Shown: positions 1 to 11,995, counted from the first letter of the stretch. The stretch is DNA of 64,000 nt from Anniella stebbinsi (GCA_029215795.1 JARDYH010000001.1:400557154-400621153); one strand, 5' to 3'. Numbers and translations: made by a program. Notes: generated by a model not told the origin, from the sequence alone.

Positions 1-304
1 AGCTGGGTCCTCTCCCCTCTGACGTTGCTGAAGCCAGCCTAAAAATACTATCCGTCAGTAACACCACCAGCAATTTTACATTCCTCAATTGAAAATCAAT
101 TGCATTATCTTATTTCAGATTGCTTTCCAGAGCTAAGTAAGGGGTAATGCTGCAAATGGCTTACTACACTGGGAACCTATATTGTCATCATACAGTGACT
201 CTTTCATGTAAAAGATTTGGCTGGCATCCTTGGCAAGCATGTGCCCTGTTTACAGGCTGAGCCCATTCACCCTAATCTGTTGACATAGCTACCAAACATA
301 TTGG
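1..304. other. BNIP2 intron, nothing recognised
   Basis: AT-rich sequence with no exon, repeat or motif I can support. Confidence 0.3.
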
Positions 305-953
305 CAGTGGCTACAGCTGAATATGAGCCAATAGTGCGATGTGACTGCAAAAAAAGCAAATGCTATTTTGGGCTTCATGAATAAAAGTGTAGCTTCCAAA
401 TGGCGTGAGGTAATGGTTCCCCTCTATTTGGCACTGGTTAGGTCTCAGCTTGAGTATTCGGTCCAGTTCTGGGCACCACACTTCAAGAAGGATGCAGACA
501 AGCTGGAGGGGGTTCAGAGCAGGGCAACGAGGATGATCAGGGGTCTGGAAACAAAGCCCTATGAGGAGAGACTGAAAGAACTGGGCATGTTGAGCCTTGA
601 GAAGCGAAGACTGCGGGTAGACATGATAGCACTTTTCAAATACTTGAAAGGTTGTCACACAGAGGAGGGCCAGGATCTCAATCAACCCAGAATGCAGGAC
701 ACTGAATAATGGGCTCAAGTTACAGGAAGCCAGATTCCGGCTGGGCATCAGGAAAAACGTCCTGACTGTTAGAGCAGTACGCCAATGGAACCAATGACCT
801 AGGGAGGTTGTGGGCTCTCCCACACTAGAGGCCTTCAAGATTCAGCTGAACAGCCATCTGTCAGGGATGCTTTAAGGTGGATTCCTGCATTGAGCAGGAG
901 GTTGGACTCGATGGCCTTAGAGGCCCCTTCCAACTCTACTATTCTATGATTCT
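305..953 (+). mobile_element. CR1-type LINE, 5'-truncated 3' end
   Basis: Translates to the C-terminal part of a CR1-like reverse transcriptase protein ([63 protein letters not shown]). An early stop and frame breaks follow. The piece ends with the CR1 3' signature CTATTCTATGATTCT near 950. It lies in a BNIP2 intron and is inactive. Confidence 0.85.
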
Positions 954-1097
954 ACCGAAATTCCCCTACGCCTCAGTTTGGGCCACCTTCTGTTTGGTCT
1001 TCCTTATCTACTGATTTCCTGTGCCCCCACAGCTTTCCATGTTTGTGTATGTGTCATCAGTGGGCTTCAATTAACAGAGAGAGATCAGCAGCATGAG

Positions 1098-1140
<43 letters not shown>
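1098..1140. repeat. (ATT)n microsatellite
   Basis: About 14 ATT units at the tail of an antisense LINE piece that runs to about 1200 (ACTGCCCCATAACTGAAGC). Confidence 0.9.
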
Positions 1141-1142
<2 letters not shown>

Positions 1143-1551
1143 ATTTATTACATTTATATACTGCCCCATAACTGAAGCACTCTGTTGATCATCATCCAAG
1201 ACCATTGACAGCTCTGTGATTCTTGTATCACTGTTTCTGTAAGTGCTGCCTTGACAGTGATTGGGAAATTGAAATGTTTTAACCAAAAGGATACAGGGCC
1301 CACAGAGCTCAAAGTCCTTGCGCTCTTCCTCCTCCGTCTCTCTGCTAATGCTGAGAGAGACGGCGAACTTTTCATGTGGTCCAGTAGGAAATGCGACCTC
1401 CGCCAACCACCACCACCCCACTTGAAGGCAGATCTCTCTAACCAAGCTAGCACAAAGAATGGCTAAGGTGCCTTCACAAAAGATGCTTGGATGTGTTGAT
1501 CATAGTGAAACAAAATGGGAAGGTGAATGCTTTTACTTTCTCTGCCCACAG

Positions 1552-1683
1552 GTATGTTATCGGCACACTAGAATTGTTAGTGGCGGAGAACTATATGATT
1601 GTTTATCTGAATGGTGCAACAACACGGAGGAAGATGCCCAGTCTAGGCTGGCTCAGGAAGTGTTACCAACAGATTGATAGGAG
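1552..1683 (+). CDS. BNIP2: BNIP2 exon (BCH domain, first in window)
   Basis: The acceptor is a pyrimidine-rich tract ending CCCACAG at 1551 and the donor is GTAGGA at 1684. The exon is 132 nt: one base completing a codon, 43 codons starting [10 protein letters not shown] and ending QQIDR, then two bases (AG). The phase fits the next exon. Confidence 0.95.
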
Positions 1684-4600
1684 GTAGGATTAAGAAGGCA
1701 TCCGAGACGTCCGGATGTTTAAGACATGAAAATGCACACCAGCGTAGCAATCAGTACGGAGTTATTTAAATGTATTAAATGTCTTTATTTATTGCCAAAT
1801 AAGGCAGCTCTGTTGTTTCATCTTGTATGATTTGAGTTCCAAACCTCTGGGACACAAATAACTTCCTTAGCGCTTAAGCCAGTGTGAGCAGGTGAAGACA
1901 AAATAAATAAATAAATACACAATTCACACATGCCTCTGTATAAAAATGAGGTAGGTTTCTGTACACAGGTTTCTTAAACCTTTCAGGAAGATGGAGTACA
2001 GGGCATAGGAAAATGCTTAAGTCAGACCATTGGTTCATCTAGCTCAGCATCGCCTAAGTGGCTGGCAGGGGCTCTTCATGGTTTCAGGCCAGGAGTCTAT
2101 CCCACTTCCTCCTGGGGATTCCAAGAATTGAACCCGGACCCATATTTTAGTGATGTGCATGCCCGAAAATATCGTATTTTATCGTTATCGGAATTTCGGA
2201 CCAAAAAAAATTATCGTCTCCGGTAATATCGTAGGTTAATCGTATCGTCTTCACGAAAATTATCGGAAATCCGATAATTAATTTGCAGCCCCATTGTGCC
2301 CTACAAAGCTGATTTTTTTTTTAGAAAAAAATGCCTATAACTTCTGTATTTTCAAAGTTACAGGCTTGAAACTTGGTCACAATGCTTATGGGGTAGGCCT
2401 GAGTATGTGTATGAAATTTGAGATCGATCCCTCCAACCCTCGATTTTATATGAATTTTTTAAAGATCCTGCAACTTTTTGACAGGTCTGAATGAACGCAC
2501 GTGGGGAGCTGTCATTCTGACCTGTCAGAACTTAAACGATCTCTAATAAATTCATATAAAATCGAGGGTTGGAGGGATTGATCTCAAATTTCATACACAT
2601 ACTTAGGCATACCCCATAAGTACTGTGACCAAGTTTCAAGCCTCTGACTTTTAAAATACAGAAGTTACAGGTTTATTTATATGGCAGTCCAATTATCCGA
2701 TATAATTGGGCTGAAAATTATCGGATCTGATATTTATCGGAGGTTTTTCTATCAGATCGTTATCGTTAAACGCATGCACGATAAAGAGCACATAGTATCG
2801 TTATCGTACATTTTAATTATACAATACACATCCCTACCGTTTTTGTGGAAAGCATATGATTTGTCCTTGTGCTATGATCTTTTCTCAGATCTAAGTCTTG
2901 TAGAACACAAAATAGATCTCTAGATGTTTTGGACTTCAACATTCCTAACCATTGGCCATGCTGTCAGGGGCTTCTGGGGCTTGAAGTCCGAAACATCTGG
3001 AGATCTACCTTCTACCCATTCCTGCTCTAGAAGGAAAAGCCAAATTATGTGCTACATTAACTAGTGTCCAGTTTAAAATATTTCTCTAGGAAGGTGTCTA
3101 CCATTTTAACAGTAGTTTGTATAGCTTCAGAACTGCTATAAAAAGAAGCACAGAGGATGGGTTCCTCAAAAATTAGTATTGAGCTCTAAGAGACTAAGTA
3201 TTTCTCATTTGGGCTCTGTTCTCCATTAGCATAATATTCCTATTCTGGGCATATGCTTTCCACACAAGGTCCATGCTCTGGACAGCGTGGTTAAGAGTAA
3301 AAAGTTACTGAAATTTGAGCGAAGTTGTGCTGTTTATCCATCCTGAATACTAGAATGTCCCCTGGTCTTTTGGAACCTAATCTTTGAACTTGGATGGGAC
3401 CAGATCTACTTAGGTATACGGGGAGGGAAAGAAGGAGTTCTCCTGAGAACGCTCTTACTTCGTTGTTGCAGCATAGACATACTTTTGCACCGCTTTGGAG
3501 ACCTTTCCAAAGGACATTTCCTTTGTCCTGGACACTAAGTTGAGGATGCATGTGCTCAGTCCTGCCTCTGCCTTTCTTTCAGAATGGCTTTCCTTTCCAT
3601 TTCTGCCTCCTGCCCAGGACACATGTCCAGAGCCTCTCTGCAGGTGGGGGGAGACATTCCCCTTCCTTGTCTCTTCAAATCATCTGAACACAACTGTGAT
3701 CTTATTTATTTATTTATTGCATTTTATACCGCCCAATAGCCAAAGCTCTCTGGGCAGTTCACAAAAATTAACACCATAAAAACCATTCAAAATATAAAAC
3801 AACAACAATGGTATAAACATAGCATATAAGAACACAAGCAGGATAAAACCAAGCAGCAATACAGATTTAAAATGCAAAGTTAAAACAGCAAAGTTAAAAA
3901 TTAGACTAATAAACTGTTAAAATACTGAGAAAATGAAAAGGACTTCACCTGGTGCCTAAAGAGTATAATATAGGTGCCAGGTGAACCTCTCTAGGGAGCT
4001 CCTTCCACAGCCAGGGTGCTGCAGCAGAGAAGGCCCTCATCCTAGTGGCCACCTACCTCTCTTCCTTTGGCAGAGGCTCACGGAGAAAAACCCCTGAGGA
4101 TGATCTTAGGGTCCGGGCAGGTACATATGGGAGGAGGCAGTCCTTCAGATAACCTGGCCCCAAGCTGTTTATTTTAGTCCAACTCTTAATATGAGTGCTG
4201 ATCTGAGGCACATTAGACATTCCTTTTAGCTTACACGTACAAGTAGAGCACTAGCAAGTATTTGTAAATCTTCAATATCTGCTGTGTACAAACTAGTATT
4301 TAGGAGGTTTTTGCCTTGTTTCTTTGGCTGTGATCCCTCTTTCATATTTTGATTTTAACTTTAGGTTAAGGAAAAACCTGAAGTCATTAATCATAGTTCA
4401 TCCTTCGTGGTTCATCAGAACACTTCTGGCAATCACAAAACCTTTTATTAGGTAACACTCAGAATATTGACTTCATTTTTTTTAAAGTGCCGGTAATGCT
4501 TTGCATTTTAGTCGTAACTCTATTTTTGCATCTCTCTTAGCTCAAAATTTAGCCAAAAAATCAGATATGTCTTTACCCTGGCAGAGCTGGCCGAACTCGT

Positions 4601-7600
4601 GCCCATGGAATACGTTGGCATACCTGAGTGCATAAAACAGTAGGTTGCTGGTTACATTTTCATAATCCTAAAGTGGCGCAGAAATGTCTTGTTGAAAGTG
4701 TCTAAATGTCCCATCTGTTGAGTTGTGGCGTAACTCTGTTTCAGCCCAAATTGGCTCCCAAAGCAGCCTGCAATTAAAAGTAGAAGGAAAGTGTTGCTTT
4801 TAGGGATACGGGCCAGACTTCCTTTCACCCCTGACGCTGGTTGATCTGGCCATCACTGATGGGCATGCAGAGTGTGTTTGAGTACAGGCTACAGGGATAT
4901 ACATCTTCCCCACTCTCCCTGGATCTTGGTAGTATACAAGTTCTCCATCCCCAGGTGTGTAGGAAGGTACATGTGTGTACTTCAGCCTTCCCTAGCCTTA
5001 TGCCCTCCAGATGTTTTAGACTTCAATTCCTATCAGCCCCAGCCAGCATTGGCATTGGAATGATGGGAGCTGCAAACCAACAGATCTGGAAGACCTCCAC
5101 ATCAGGGAAGGCTCTTCTAGACAGCCTGTAGAATGGGACTGGGCAGGCCCAGGTTCAAATCACTACTCAGCCATGAAGCTTACTGGGTGACCTGGGGCCG
5201 GTTGCTACGTCTTGGCCTAATCTACTTCTCAGAAGGATGGAGAATGAATGTCCATGCACACTGCCCTAGACTCCTTGGCTAGCAGGATACAAACATGATG
5301 CAAAACATAAGAGTTGTGACCTTAGAACAGAACGAGTATTGCTTTATTACAAAATCCCATTGCTTTTGTTTATCTTGGTATTTGAAAGTTATTAATGGGA
5401 ATGCCTTGGCTAAATAGGTGTTGGCTTTAAAGCTGTTTGGGATTTGCTGGTATACAAAGCTGCATCTTATTTACTAAAATCAAATTTTCCCCACTAAGGT
5501 ATGAAGAAGAAAAATTTAAAAAGAAACCCAAAAGGTATATGCACATCTCGATCAGGACTATCTCTAATCTAGCCATCTCTGCACTGTGCTGATTGTTGGG
5601 ATGGATTTGGCTTGCTGGAATGCATACAGCATGTGCGAATGAATGAGAGTGAACCCATCGCAAAATCTTGCGCATGTATCTGACTCAGCTTCTGCTGCGT
5701 TGTTCACATTTGTTGTGCAAATGGCTGGTCACTTCAGATGTAAGCTAAGTAGCCAAAAGGCTAACACACTAATCTTCAAAAGTAGAACGGCAAAATTTCC
5801 CCACTTAAACTTGGCTTGCAATTATTGCAAAATAGTTCCTTAAATCTAGATTGAGGGGCTGTGACTCAGTAATTTCTTGAGTTCAAAATTGCTTTAATTT
5901 GCGCATCTACTGTCGAAACTAGCTAAATAGCTTCTTCGCTTTGTGCTGTCTGCATTTGCAGTAGTGTGGTGTGTGGGGGGGGTTATGGAATGGGTGGCAC
6001 GAGTGTCTTATCAATGCATGCTGGATTCTTCTGGTGCTTAAAAGTGTGTCACCTGCTAATGGGTGTACCCCAACAATACCGTCCAATTCAGATCACCAGT
6101 TGCTACTGCTACTAACAACTTCACTTGATCCAGAGTGTGCCCATTGTGTATAACCATTCCAAATGCCTCTTTGCAGATATTGTCATTTTTCTCTTGTGAG
6201 GGACGGGTCACACTGCATCCTAGCAAGGCAAAGCTAGTCTGTCTTCAGAGCAATATTACAAACCAAGGGGTGTCTGTTAGAATCCTTAAGTAGCTTTCAT
6301 GGGAAGCATGTTTTTCCATGTTCGGTCCAACCTGTCCTACAATTTTAGGATTGTAGCATTAGGAGGAATTTGTATAACCAATCTCTTATTGTTTGCATGT
6401 AAACACCTTTCCTCCTTTCCTTCCCCCCCCCCCCAATAGGATATGGCATTGCTTTGAGATGAAGTTCTGTTTTGATCTCTGAATAGATCAGCAAAACTCA
6501 AAACCAAAATGGGACTAATTTCAAATGAGCTCACTCTAACTCTAGTTGTGTCAGTCTTCAAAGCCACACAAGTGTAATTCCCTATCTTTTAAAAATTTAA
6601 GCTGTGGAGGAGATGGTTCTAAGCTCTGGCAAAGAATTGACAACAGCTAGAATCAAGCATTTCACTCCATTCGCTTGGAGCCATGAGGGATATTATAGAT
6701 TGATATCTGGACAATCTCCTGGATTTGTTTCTCTAGCTTGACTCTAAATTGTAGAGAGTTTCACATAGCCGGACTTGGTCTTGGGACTAATGATCCAGCT
6801 CGTTCCAGTTGCATCTGAAACTGAGAAGCAATAAAACATGTGTTGGGGAAAAACTCTGTGCCGGTGCTGACTAACGTGAGAGATTAGCCATGATTAGAAC
6901 ACTGGGAACATGGATGGAGGCTTCTCCAGCGTGACTCTCCCACTCTCTGCCTTGGCTCACTTTAACCATGGTTTCGTGAGGCATTGGCATTAGGGCTAAC
7001 CAGAGCTGGTCTCGTAAGCAGGGTCAGCATTTGAAGTGTGTTTTCAAGCCTTCTGCGTGTTGTTGCCCCTCGTTAATAAGTTAATCAAGGAGGGATTTTT
7101 CAAGTCTAAAGCTGGCTCTCTTGGAGCCAAAACATCTAGATTTACTGACTTCATGACGGCTGCTTTTGCACATTACATGTTGGCCCACAAAATCTACCTG
7201 CAACAGGGGAGCTGCAGCCAATCCCAGCTCCCTGACAGGTGTGTGCCAAAATTAACATGCAGAGATGCCATTGTATGCAAAGGACTGGTAATTTCATTCA
7301 TATTAGCTGGTGCTATACTTCAGTTCTGTGTGACAGCCACGCTGCAGGCCTCAGTCTGAACAAATTGCACTTAATGAAGGAAGCTGTACTTTTCCTCACC
7401 ATGGGTCTGTGTGTCATTTGCCTGTTAGCTTGTCATTGTTTAAAAGTCGCTTTGTGTTCACCTTCCAAATTCTGATCTGCGGGAAGGGGGGTGGGGACTT
7501 GCTGCTTTACTTTTGTTAACAGTTTCAGTGCAATTGCCAAGTAATGAGCATTGCTCTTTTTCTGTCAAGATCTTTAATCTCAGTCAGGGTGCAAAAATGT

Positions 7601-7688
7601 ATATAATTTTGACTTTTTGCTTTTTTGTCTAATAAGCAGAATTGACCAAGAGCTTAATGGGAAACAGGAACAGAAGACGGAACAGTGA
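1552..7688 (+). CDS. BNIP2: BNIP2, C-terminal five coding exons (partial gene)
   Basis: Span of the last five coding exons, at 1552-1683, 4365-4451, 4541-4639, 5499-5534 and 7640-7688. Spliced together they give 133 residues, and the reading frame is kept across all four junctions with AG/GT borders. The product is BCL2/adenovirus E1B 19 kDa-interacting protein 2, a cytoplasmic scaffold with a C-terminal BCH (CRAL-TRIO-like) domain; the family is known to bind Cdc42 and RhoGAP-type partners. Visible signatures are [20 protein letters not shown], the [10 protein letters not shown] segment, [13 protein letters not shown] and [15 protein letters not shown], all in BCH order. They are followed by a short lysine-rich tail and a stop. 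The N-terminal half lies left of the window. GTF2A2 follows in the same orientation about 7 kb downstream. No frameshift or premature stop is seen. Identity is from recalled family sequence. Confidence 0.95.
1990..2145 (-). mobile_element. tRNA-derived SINE fragment, antisense
   Basis: Contains TCAGACCATTGGTTCATCTAG, GTTTCAGGCCAGGAGTCT and GAACCCGGACC, the body of a squamate tRNA-SINE read backwards. The tRNA head is missing next to the foldback element at 2148. Confidence 0.6.
2148..2836. mobile_element. Foldback hAT-like element with TATCG-rich ends
   Basis: 689 bp, starting TAGTGATGTGCA and ending ACACATCCCTA. The ends are studded with TATCG/CGATA motifs. Two inner arms (about 2328-2460 and 2545-2672) are long imperfect inverted copies, e.g. 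CCCTCCAACCCTCGATTTTA against its complement. The flanking 8-mers CCATATTT and CCGTTTTT match at 6 of 8, a weak target duplication. Confidence 0.6.
2888..3035. repeat. Small palindromic MITE
   Basis: Inverted halves around GATGTTTTGGACTTC and GAAGTCCGAAACATC. Related to the copy at 19190-19336. Confidence 0.55.
3703..4200 (-). mobile_element. LINE 3' end (L2/CR1-like), antisense
   Basis: Opens with (TTTA)n then TACCGCCCAATAGCCAAAGC, the reversed tail of a common squamate LINE. It continues through its 3' UTR and the reversed end of its second reading frame. A second copy is at 46950-47460. Confidence 0.8.
4365..4451 (+). CDS. BNIP2: BNIP2 exon (BCH domain)
   Basis: 87 nt between acceptor TTTAG (4364) and donor GTAACA (4452). 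It encodes the conserved run around [20 protein letters not shown]. The phase is 2 at both ends. Confidence 0.95.
   Translation, partial: VKEKPEVINHSSSFVVHQNTSGNHKTFY
4541..4639 (+). CDS. BNIP2: BNIP2 exon (BCH domain end)
   Basis: 99 nt between acceptor CTCTTAG (4540) and donor GTAGGT (4640). It encodes [11 protein letters not shown] then [18 protein letters not shown]. The upstream intron is only 89 bp, which is short for this gene. Confidence 0.95.
5005..5230. repeat. Foldback MITE piece plus SINE fragment
   Basis: 5005-5105 resembles the CTCCAGATGTTTTAGACTTC palindromic family. 5140-5225 holds a SINE body (GGTTCAAATCACTACTCAGC, CTGGGTGACCTGG). Confidence 0.5.
5499..5534 (+). CDS. BNIP2: BNIP2 micro-exon (lysine-rich tail)
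   Basis: 36-nt exon between acceptor CCCACTAAG (5498) and donor GTATAT (5535). It encodes [11 protein letters not shown] plus part of an arginine codon. It is too short to stand out alone; the phase and family match to both neighbouring exons support it. Confidence 0.9.
5535..7639. other. BNIP2 last intron
   Basis: No repeat or exon is recognised across these 2.1 kb apart from a C-run at 6422-6434. Confidence 0.4.
7640..7688 (+). CDS. BNIP2: BNIP2 terminal coding exon
   Basis: The acceptor is AATAAGCAG (7639). The exon encodes [15 protein letters not shown] and a TGA stop at 7686-7688. The glutamine/lysine-rich C-terminus matches the family tail. Confidence 0.93.
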
Positions 7689-8091
7689 AGGATTTTTGTG
7701 TTTTTGGATTTGAACCAAGACTGAGGAATGTGTCGGTGGAATGACGTCTTGCCGTTATCAAAACTTGTTCTGAGGAGGAGTCTGCCTCTAACTTGTGCCC
7801 AATGGACTACTCGCTGCTGAATGGGTTTGCAAGTCCCGGCTAGCCATTGACACTTAATAGCTGCCTTTACTATAACTGTTTTATACTGCAGTGTCGCAAA
7901 GCGTCATAGGAGGCACCCTTTTTTTTTTATCATAAATGATGCTTATTCAGTAAATATTTATATGCTTAAATGTTAAGGAAAGAGATAATATATATTTTTA
8001 TGATTTTTCAAAACAATATTTTATAACGTTTATCTGCCCAAACCCCTCGCAGGTAGACCAAACCATAAATGACTGCTGGCGTTTATTTGGT

Positions 8092-8097
8092 AATAAA
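8092..8097 (+). promoter_or_regulatory. Proximal polyadenylation signal candidate, BNIP2
   Basis: AATAAA about 400 nt after the BNIP2 stop, in a T-rich context. Confidence 0.4.
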
Positions 8098-9207
8098 GTG
8101 CATGACAGTTTCTTATAAATGGTCAAATGCTTGGTTTGCAAACAAAGTAACACAACCTCGGTGATTTGCTAAGCAAGCAAAACATAATTAGCTGTACTGT
8201 ACAAATGCGAAGATTCTTTGCCGTTTCCCATATTGGATGTACCTAATGCTTGGATATCCCATCAACTCCCTCCGCGAAGGTTTTCTTGGCACAAAATGGA
8301 TTCTGTCCAAGTTGTAGCCTGTTTGGTCAGAGGGCTTTTAATTTTTGCACAGTATAATGCTTGCAGAACCATTGCTTTAATGTTTGAGCAGTGGAAGCTG
8401 TGTACAAGTAGAGTATTGTATTGACACAAATTAGCCATCCTCTAAATAATATGTGCCAACTATTCAAGCTGAAGGGCAGAATTGTATATTACAAGGAACA
8501 CAGGCCTGCTGCCCAAAATGTCACCCCATGTTGAGGTGCCCCCTCCGTAACATGCAGCGTACTTTGTGCCTGGGTGTCACTCTGTGGTTTCCCTGTCCAT
8601 CCTGGAATAGAGATGCACAACGGGATGACATCAAAATGTGTGTGTTATGGGGCTGCTGTGTGCTACAAGTTATGGAGAGAAAGAGTTTGATACAGGGGCA
8701 TTTTTAGTGACAGCCCTGTATTTCTTGTAAAGTGTTGCTCCGCCCTAAAAATGAGGGTGGAATAAGAGAGTGCTGCCATTTCGTAGCCAGAAAATCTCCC
8801 ATGCCCTGTGCTTTTGACCCAGCACCTTCCACAAGCACTAAATTCACTTTATTACACTTAAAAACGAAAAAGGAACCTCTTTTTACATTAAACAAATCTG
8901 CATGTCCATGAGCTTTTTCACCTGTGTGCAGAAAGTGACTGCGCTAGTGTGAGCTTTTACTGTTTGTCCAGGGTGAACATGTAAACTGTGGACATACCAT
9001 ATGCACTAATTCCTATGGGTGAATCATCAAAACCGTCGATTGTAGCGGAGATGTTAAAACACTTTGCTGACCCTGGAAGAAACACTTTCACTTGTCTTTA
9101 AAAAATTGTCTCGCATGTTAGCAACTCAGTCAAAAGCACCTTTCCTGTCTCCAAACATTGTTTACTTGGGGGGAAACGCTGCCCATATGTTGGTTTATAA
9201 CCTAGTC

Positions 9208-9213
9208 AATAAA
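9208..9213 (+). promoter_or_regulatory. Distal polyadenylation signal candidate, BNIP2
   Basis: AATAAA followed within 20 nt by T/GT-rich sequence, the last such signal before the LTR at 9288. Confidence 0.4.
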
Positions 9214-9287
9214 TAGTGTTTTTACATAAAGAAAAATTACTTGAATTGATGTTTTATCTCAATGAGGGCTCTGGCACAATTCCAAAG

Positions 9288-9625
9288 TGTGAGGGAATGA
9301 AGACACACACACCGAGATGTTCTAGGCAGGAAGCTTGTTTATTGTCTGTTAGCTTGGCTTATATAGATCTTTTACAGTGCTGTTTGTGAAGACACAGCAT
9401 CTTTCCACACAGTAGAACACACACACATAATAGCTTGTCATAGAGCAAAACAATAGACCTCAGAATAAGAATGCTACATCATTATTGCAACATTTGTTCC
9501 TAGCCTGATGCTGACAAGTTGAAACTAGAACAGTCTGTATGTAGCTAGGACATCTTGCATGTAGCAGGAAAGAGATAACAGATAGAAAGACCCAGGTAGG
9601 AGAAAGCACCAGGGTGTGCCCTACA
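9288..9625 (-). mobile_element. Solo LTR, antisense
   Basis: 338 bp bounded by TG..CA (plus strand TGTGAGGG to CCCTACA). Read on the minus strand it has a TATATAAGCC box (9358-9366) followed about 20 nt later by AATAAA (9338-9343). It ends CTTCATTCCCTCACA. That is the layout of an LTR U3-R-U5. No internal retroviral region and no clear target duplication are seen. Confidence 0.65.
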
Positions 9626-11240
9626 ATACTTTTTCCTAGGATAGTTCCTTCAAAAGTGCTTCAGGGTAACATTCTCTTCAAAAGGTAGTAGATTTGCTGC
9701 TAGCTTATGATGCTTGCTTGCTAAGAAACTTAAATGTGTCCCTTTGTGGGAAGTTGGGGGTGGGGGTAAGCTGCAGAATAGATAACCTACTCCTAAATGG
9801 ATATTGAGCTCATATTATTTAATTGCAGTTGCTGTCTGGAAATCTGAGAAACTTTAAAGTGTAGCCCAGGAACCTGTGGCTCTCCAGATGTTGATGGACT
9901 GCAACTTCCATCATTCCTGATCACTAGCTGGGGCTGATTGAGTGGAGGAGTGCCAGTTCCTCACCAAGGCGTAGACACTTTCTTAACTTAAAGGGGCTTC
10001 AATAGCCAGCCAAGGTGGTAGATTATCTATGCTAGTATTAGGTTTTTAATAGAATTAATAGCAGAGGCACCGTTAAATAAGCACTCTTTCTCTTGCCTAA
10101 AATGGAGGGTGTTGATTCACAGGTAACTAACCTTTTAATATATATCTTGTACTAATTGTGGGATGGATCCAGAAGGGCTCCTTTCATTGACCAAAAAAAA
10201 AAAAAAACCACAGGAGAAGCTTACCTGGAATTTTTTGCAAGGGCCACCTCAGGTATTATTCTGGAGGGTCCCCAACACTCTAGAGTAGAATTGCAAGGCT
10301 GTAGATGGCTGAAGTGTGAGTAGGAATAGACACAAATTGCCTTCTGCCTGCAGGATCAACCAGTTTGCAGAATACCACACTTTGCAACTCTCCTCATTGG
10401 GACACTTGGCATAACTTTCATAGTACAGCCCAAGCCTATAGAACTGCATCTCTTAAGTATGGTGCATACTTAAAGCACTACGCCTTTTTGGATGCTCTAC
10501 CTCCATGGTGTTTCATGCTTCATGAAGTGGGCAAAGTCCTGTTAGCCACAGCTAGCTAAAATTAACCTTCAGGCTTCCTCCTTTTGTTAAGTTCAGTGCA
10601 ACTGAAGCCTGACAAATAGCAGCTCATCAACCTTAAGATGACAGATTGAGAAAAAAAATCTCTTTAAAAGCTTTAGACTGCAATCCTATGCCTGTTTATC
10701 TGAGAGTAGGCCCTATTGAACACAGCGGAGTTTACTTCTGAGTAGACATGCAAAAGTTATGCTTTTCCTTTGCAATATGCTTTGACGAATGAAAAATTGC
10801 TTGACTCTGTGTATGTAAATGAGGTTGCATCGCCACATCTGCTTACTCTGAAATGGGGGCAAGCAGATTAATAGCCCCAATTCACCTACGGCCCTTGTGA
10901 ACACCCAGCTCCTGAGGGAATTTTCTTGGCTCCAGCATCCTTAACAACCCAGCCAACCAGCTGTAAAGGAGCAATAGCTGAAAAACCAAAAGGTTTGACA
11001 AGGACACCCTGCTTATATGTGTATGTAGCATTGAAATGACCTGCAGCCAGCTTTTTCTCATTGAGCCAATTTATGCTTGTGAGGCTAGAGTAGTTGCTAA
11101 ATCAGCAATGATTGCTGTAACTTGCCAAGATGGAAAAGAACGCTCAGCAATCGGGCCTTTGGGGGAATAATGTAGTCACTGTGCAACCCTTTGACTACGG
11201 AGGAAGGCATCATTTGCATGTTCTGCCTCTGCTCCTTGCA
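9626..11240. other. Intergenic DNA with foldback fragments
   Basis: 9867-9965 resembles the CTCTCCAGATGTTGATGGACT palindromic repeat. 10678-10770 is a small palindrome built on GCAATCCTATGCCTG and ACTTCTGAGTAGACATGC. There is a 15-A run near 10193. The rest is unassigned. Confidence 0.4.
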
Positions 11241-11245
11241 AATGT

Positions 11246-11740
11246 CTTGGTCTATTTATGATGACGTTGATATCTCTTTCTCGCTTGTGGCAGTTTTTCT
11301 ACACAGACATAATGGGCTTTGCCAAGTCATGCTGTCTTTTATTGATTCAGGAATTTCCTGACGATTGAGCATGTATTCTGGTAGGCCCAGTTTCTGGAGG
11401 TTTTCTGTATATATATGATGCCGGTGACTGATGTGACTAATAGAATAATTGTGACCTTTTCCTGTTGCCATAGTTCTTTGACTTCCATGGCCAGTGGTGT
11501 ATATTTGTCTCTCTTTTCTTCTTCCTTTTCAACAACATTTTTGTCATTCGGTATTGCTATGTCGATGAGGTATGTGTGTTTTTCTGTTTTGTCTATGACC
11601 GTTATGTCTTGAAAGTCAGGTATGTGCAGGAAATGCAGGTATGAGCACAGCAAGTGAGCAACTTGAGGCACCTCTATGGTGATCGGCGACTCCCGAGGAC
11701 TGAGGGCTGAGGGACCTGTCAGCAGAAGACTCATTGGCTT
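11246..11740 (-). mobile_element. R4/Dong-like non-LTR retrotransposon fragment, antisense
   Basis: On the minus strand an open stretch contains TYLIDIAIPNDKNVVEKEEE, KRDKYTPLAMEVKELWQ and KVTIILLVTSVTGII, then a frameshifted KNLQKLGLPE. This 'IDIA-P' block is the C-terminal part of R4/Dong-type LINE proteins as I recall them. It is a degraded remnant. Confidence 0.55.
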
Positions 11741-11884
11741 GGGGGCTAAGTCGACAAAACTGCTCAGAGTTTCGAAGCCCCAGACCTAAGGAATGCCCCC
11801 CTACTCACCTGGAAAGGTGGAGCTGCGAAATTAAACTACAGAGCAGCTCTTGCAAGCCAGATTCCAGGAGTGAGTGGGGCTGAA

Positions 11885-11995
11885 GGAAAAAAGCAGATGT
11901 TTATTCATTTATTTTATTTCAAACATTCCTTGGCCGCCTGTCAGGGCAGAAGTCCTCAGAAGGCGGCTCGCGACAATAAAATACATCTTTTCATC
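11885..11995 (-). mobile_element. LINE 3' tail fragment, antisense
   Basis: TTTATTCATTTATTTTATTTC, then CTTGGCCGCCTGTCAGGGC, a reversed LINE tail. Confidence 0.5.

Larger units (their letters stand above)
7689..9230 (+). other. BNIP2: BNIP2 3' UTR (probable extent)
   Basis: Repeat-poor, AT-rich sequence after the BNIP2 stop. Two AATAAA hexamers are visible, at 8092-8097 and 9208-9213. The true end is uncertain; the short form would end near 8.12 kb and the long form near 9.23 kb, just before a solo LTR. Confidence 0.5.
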
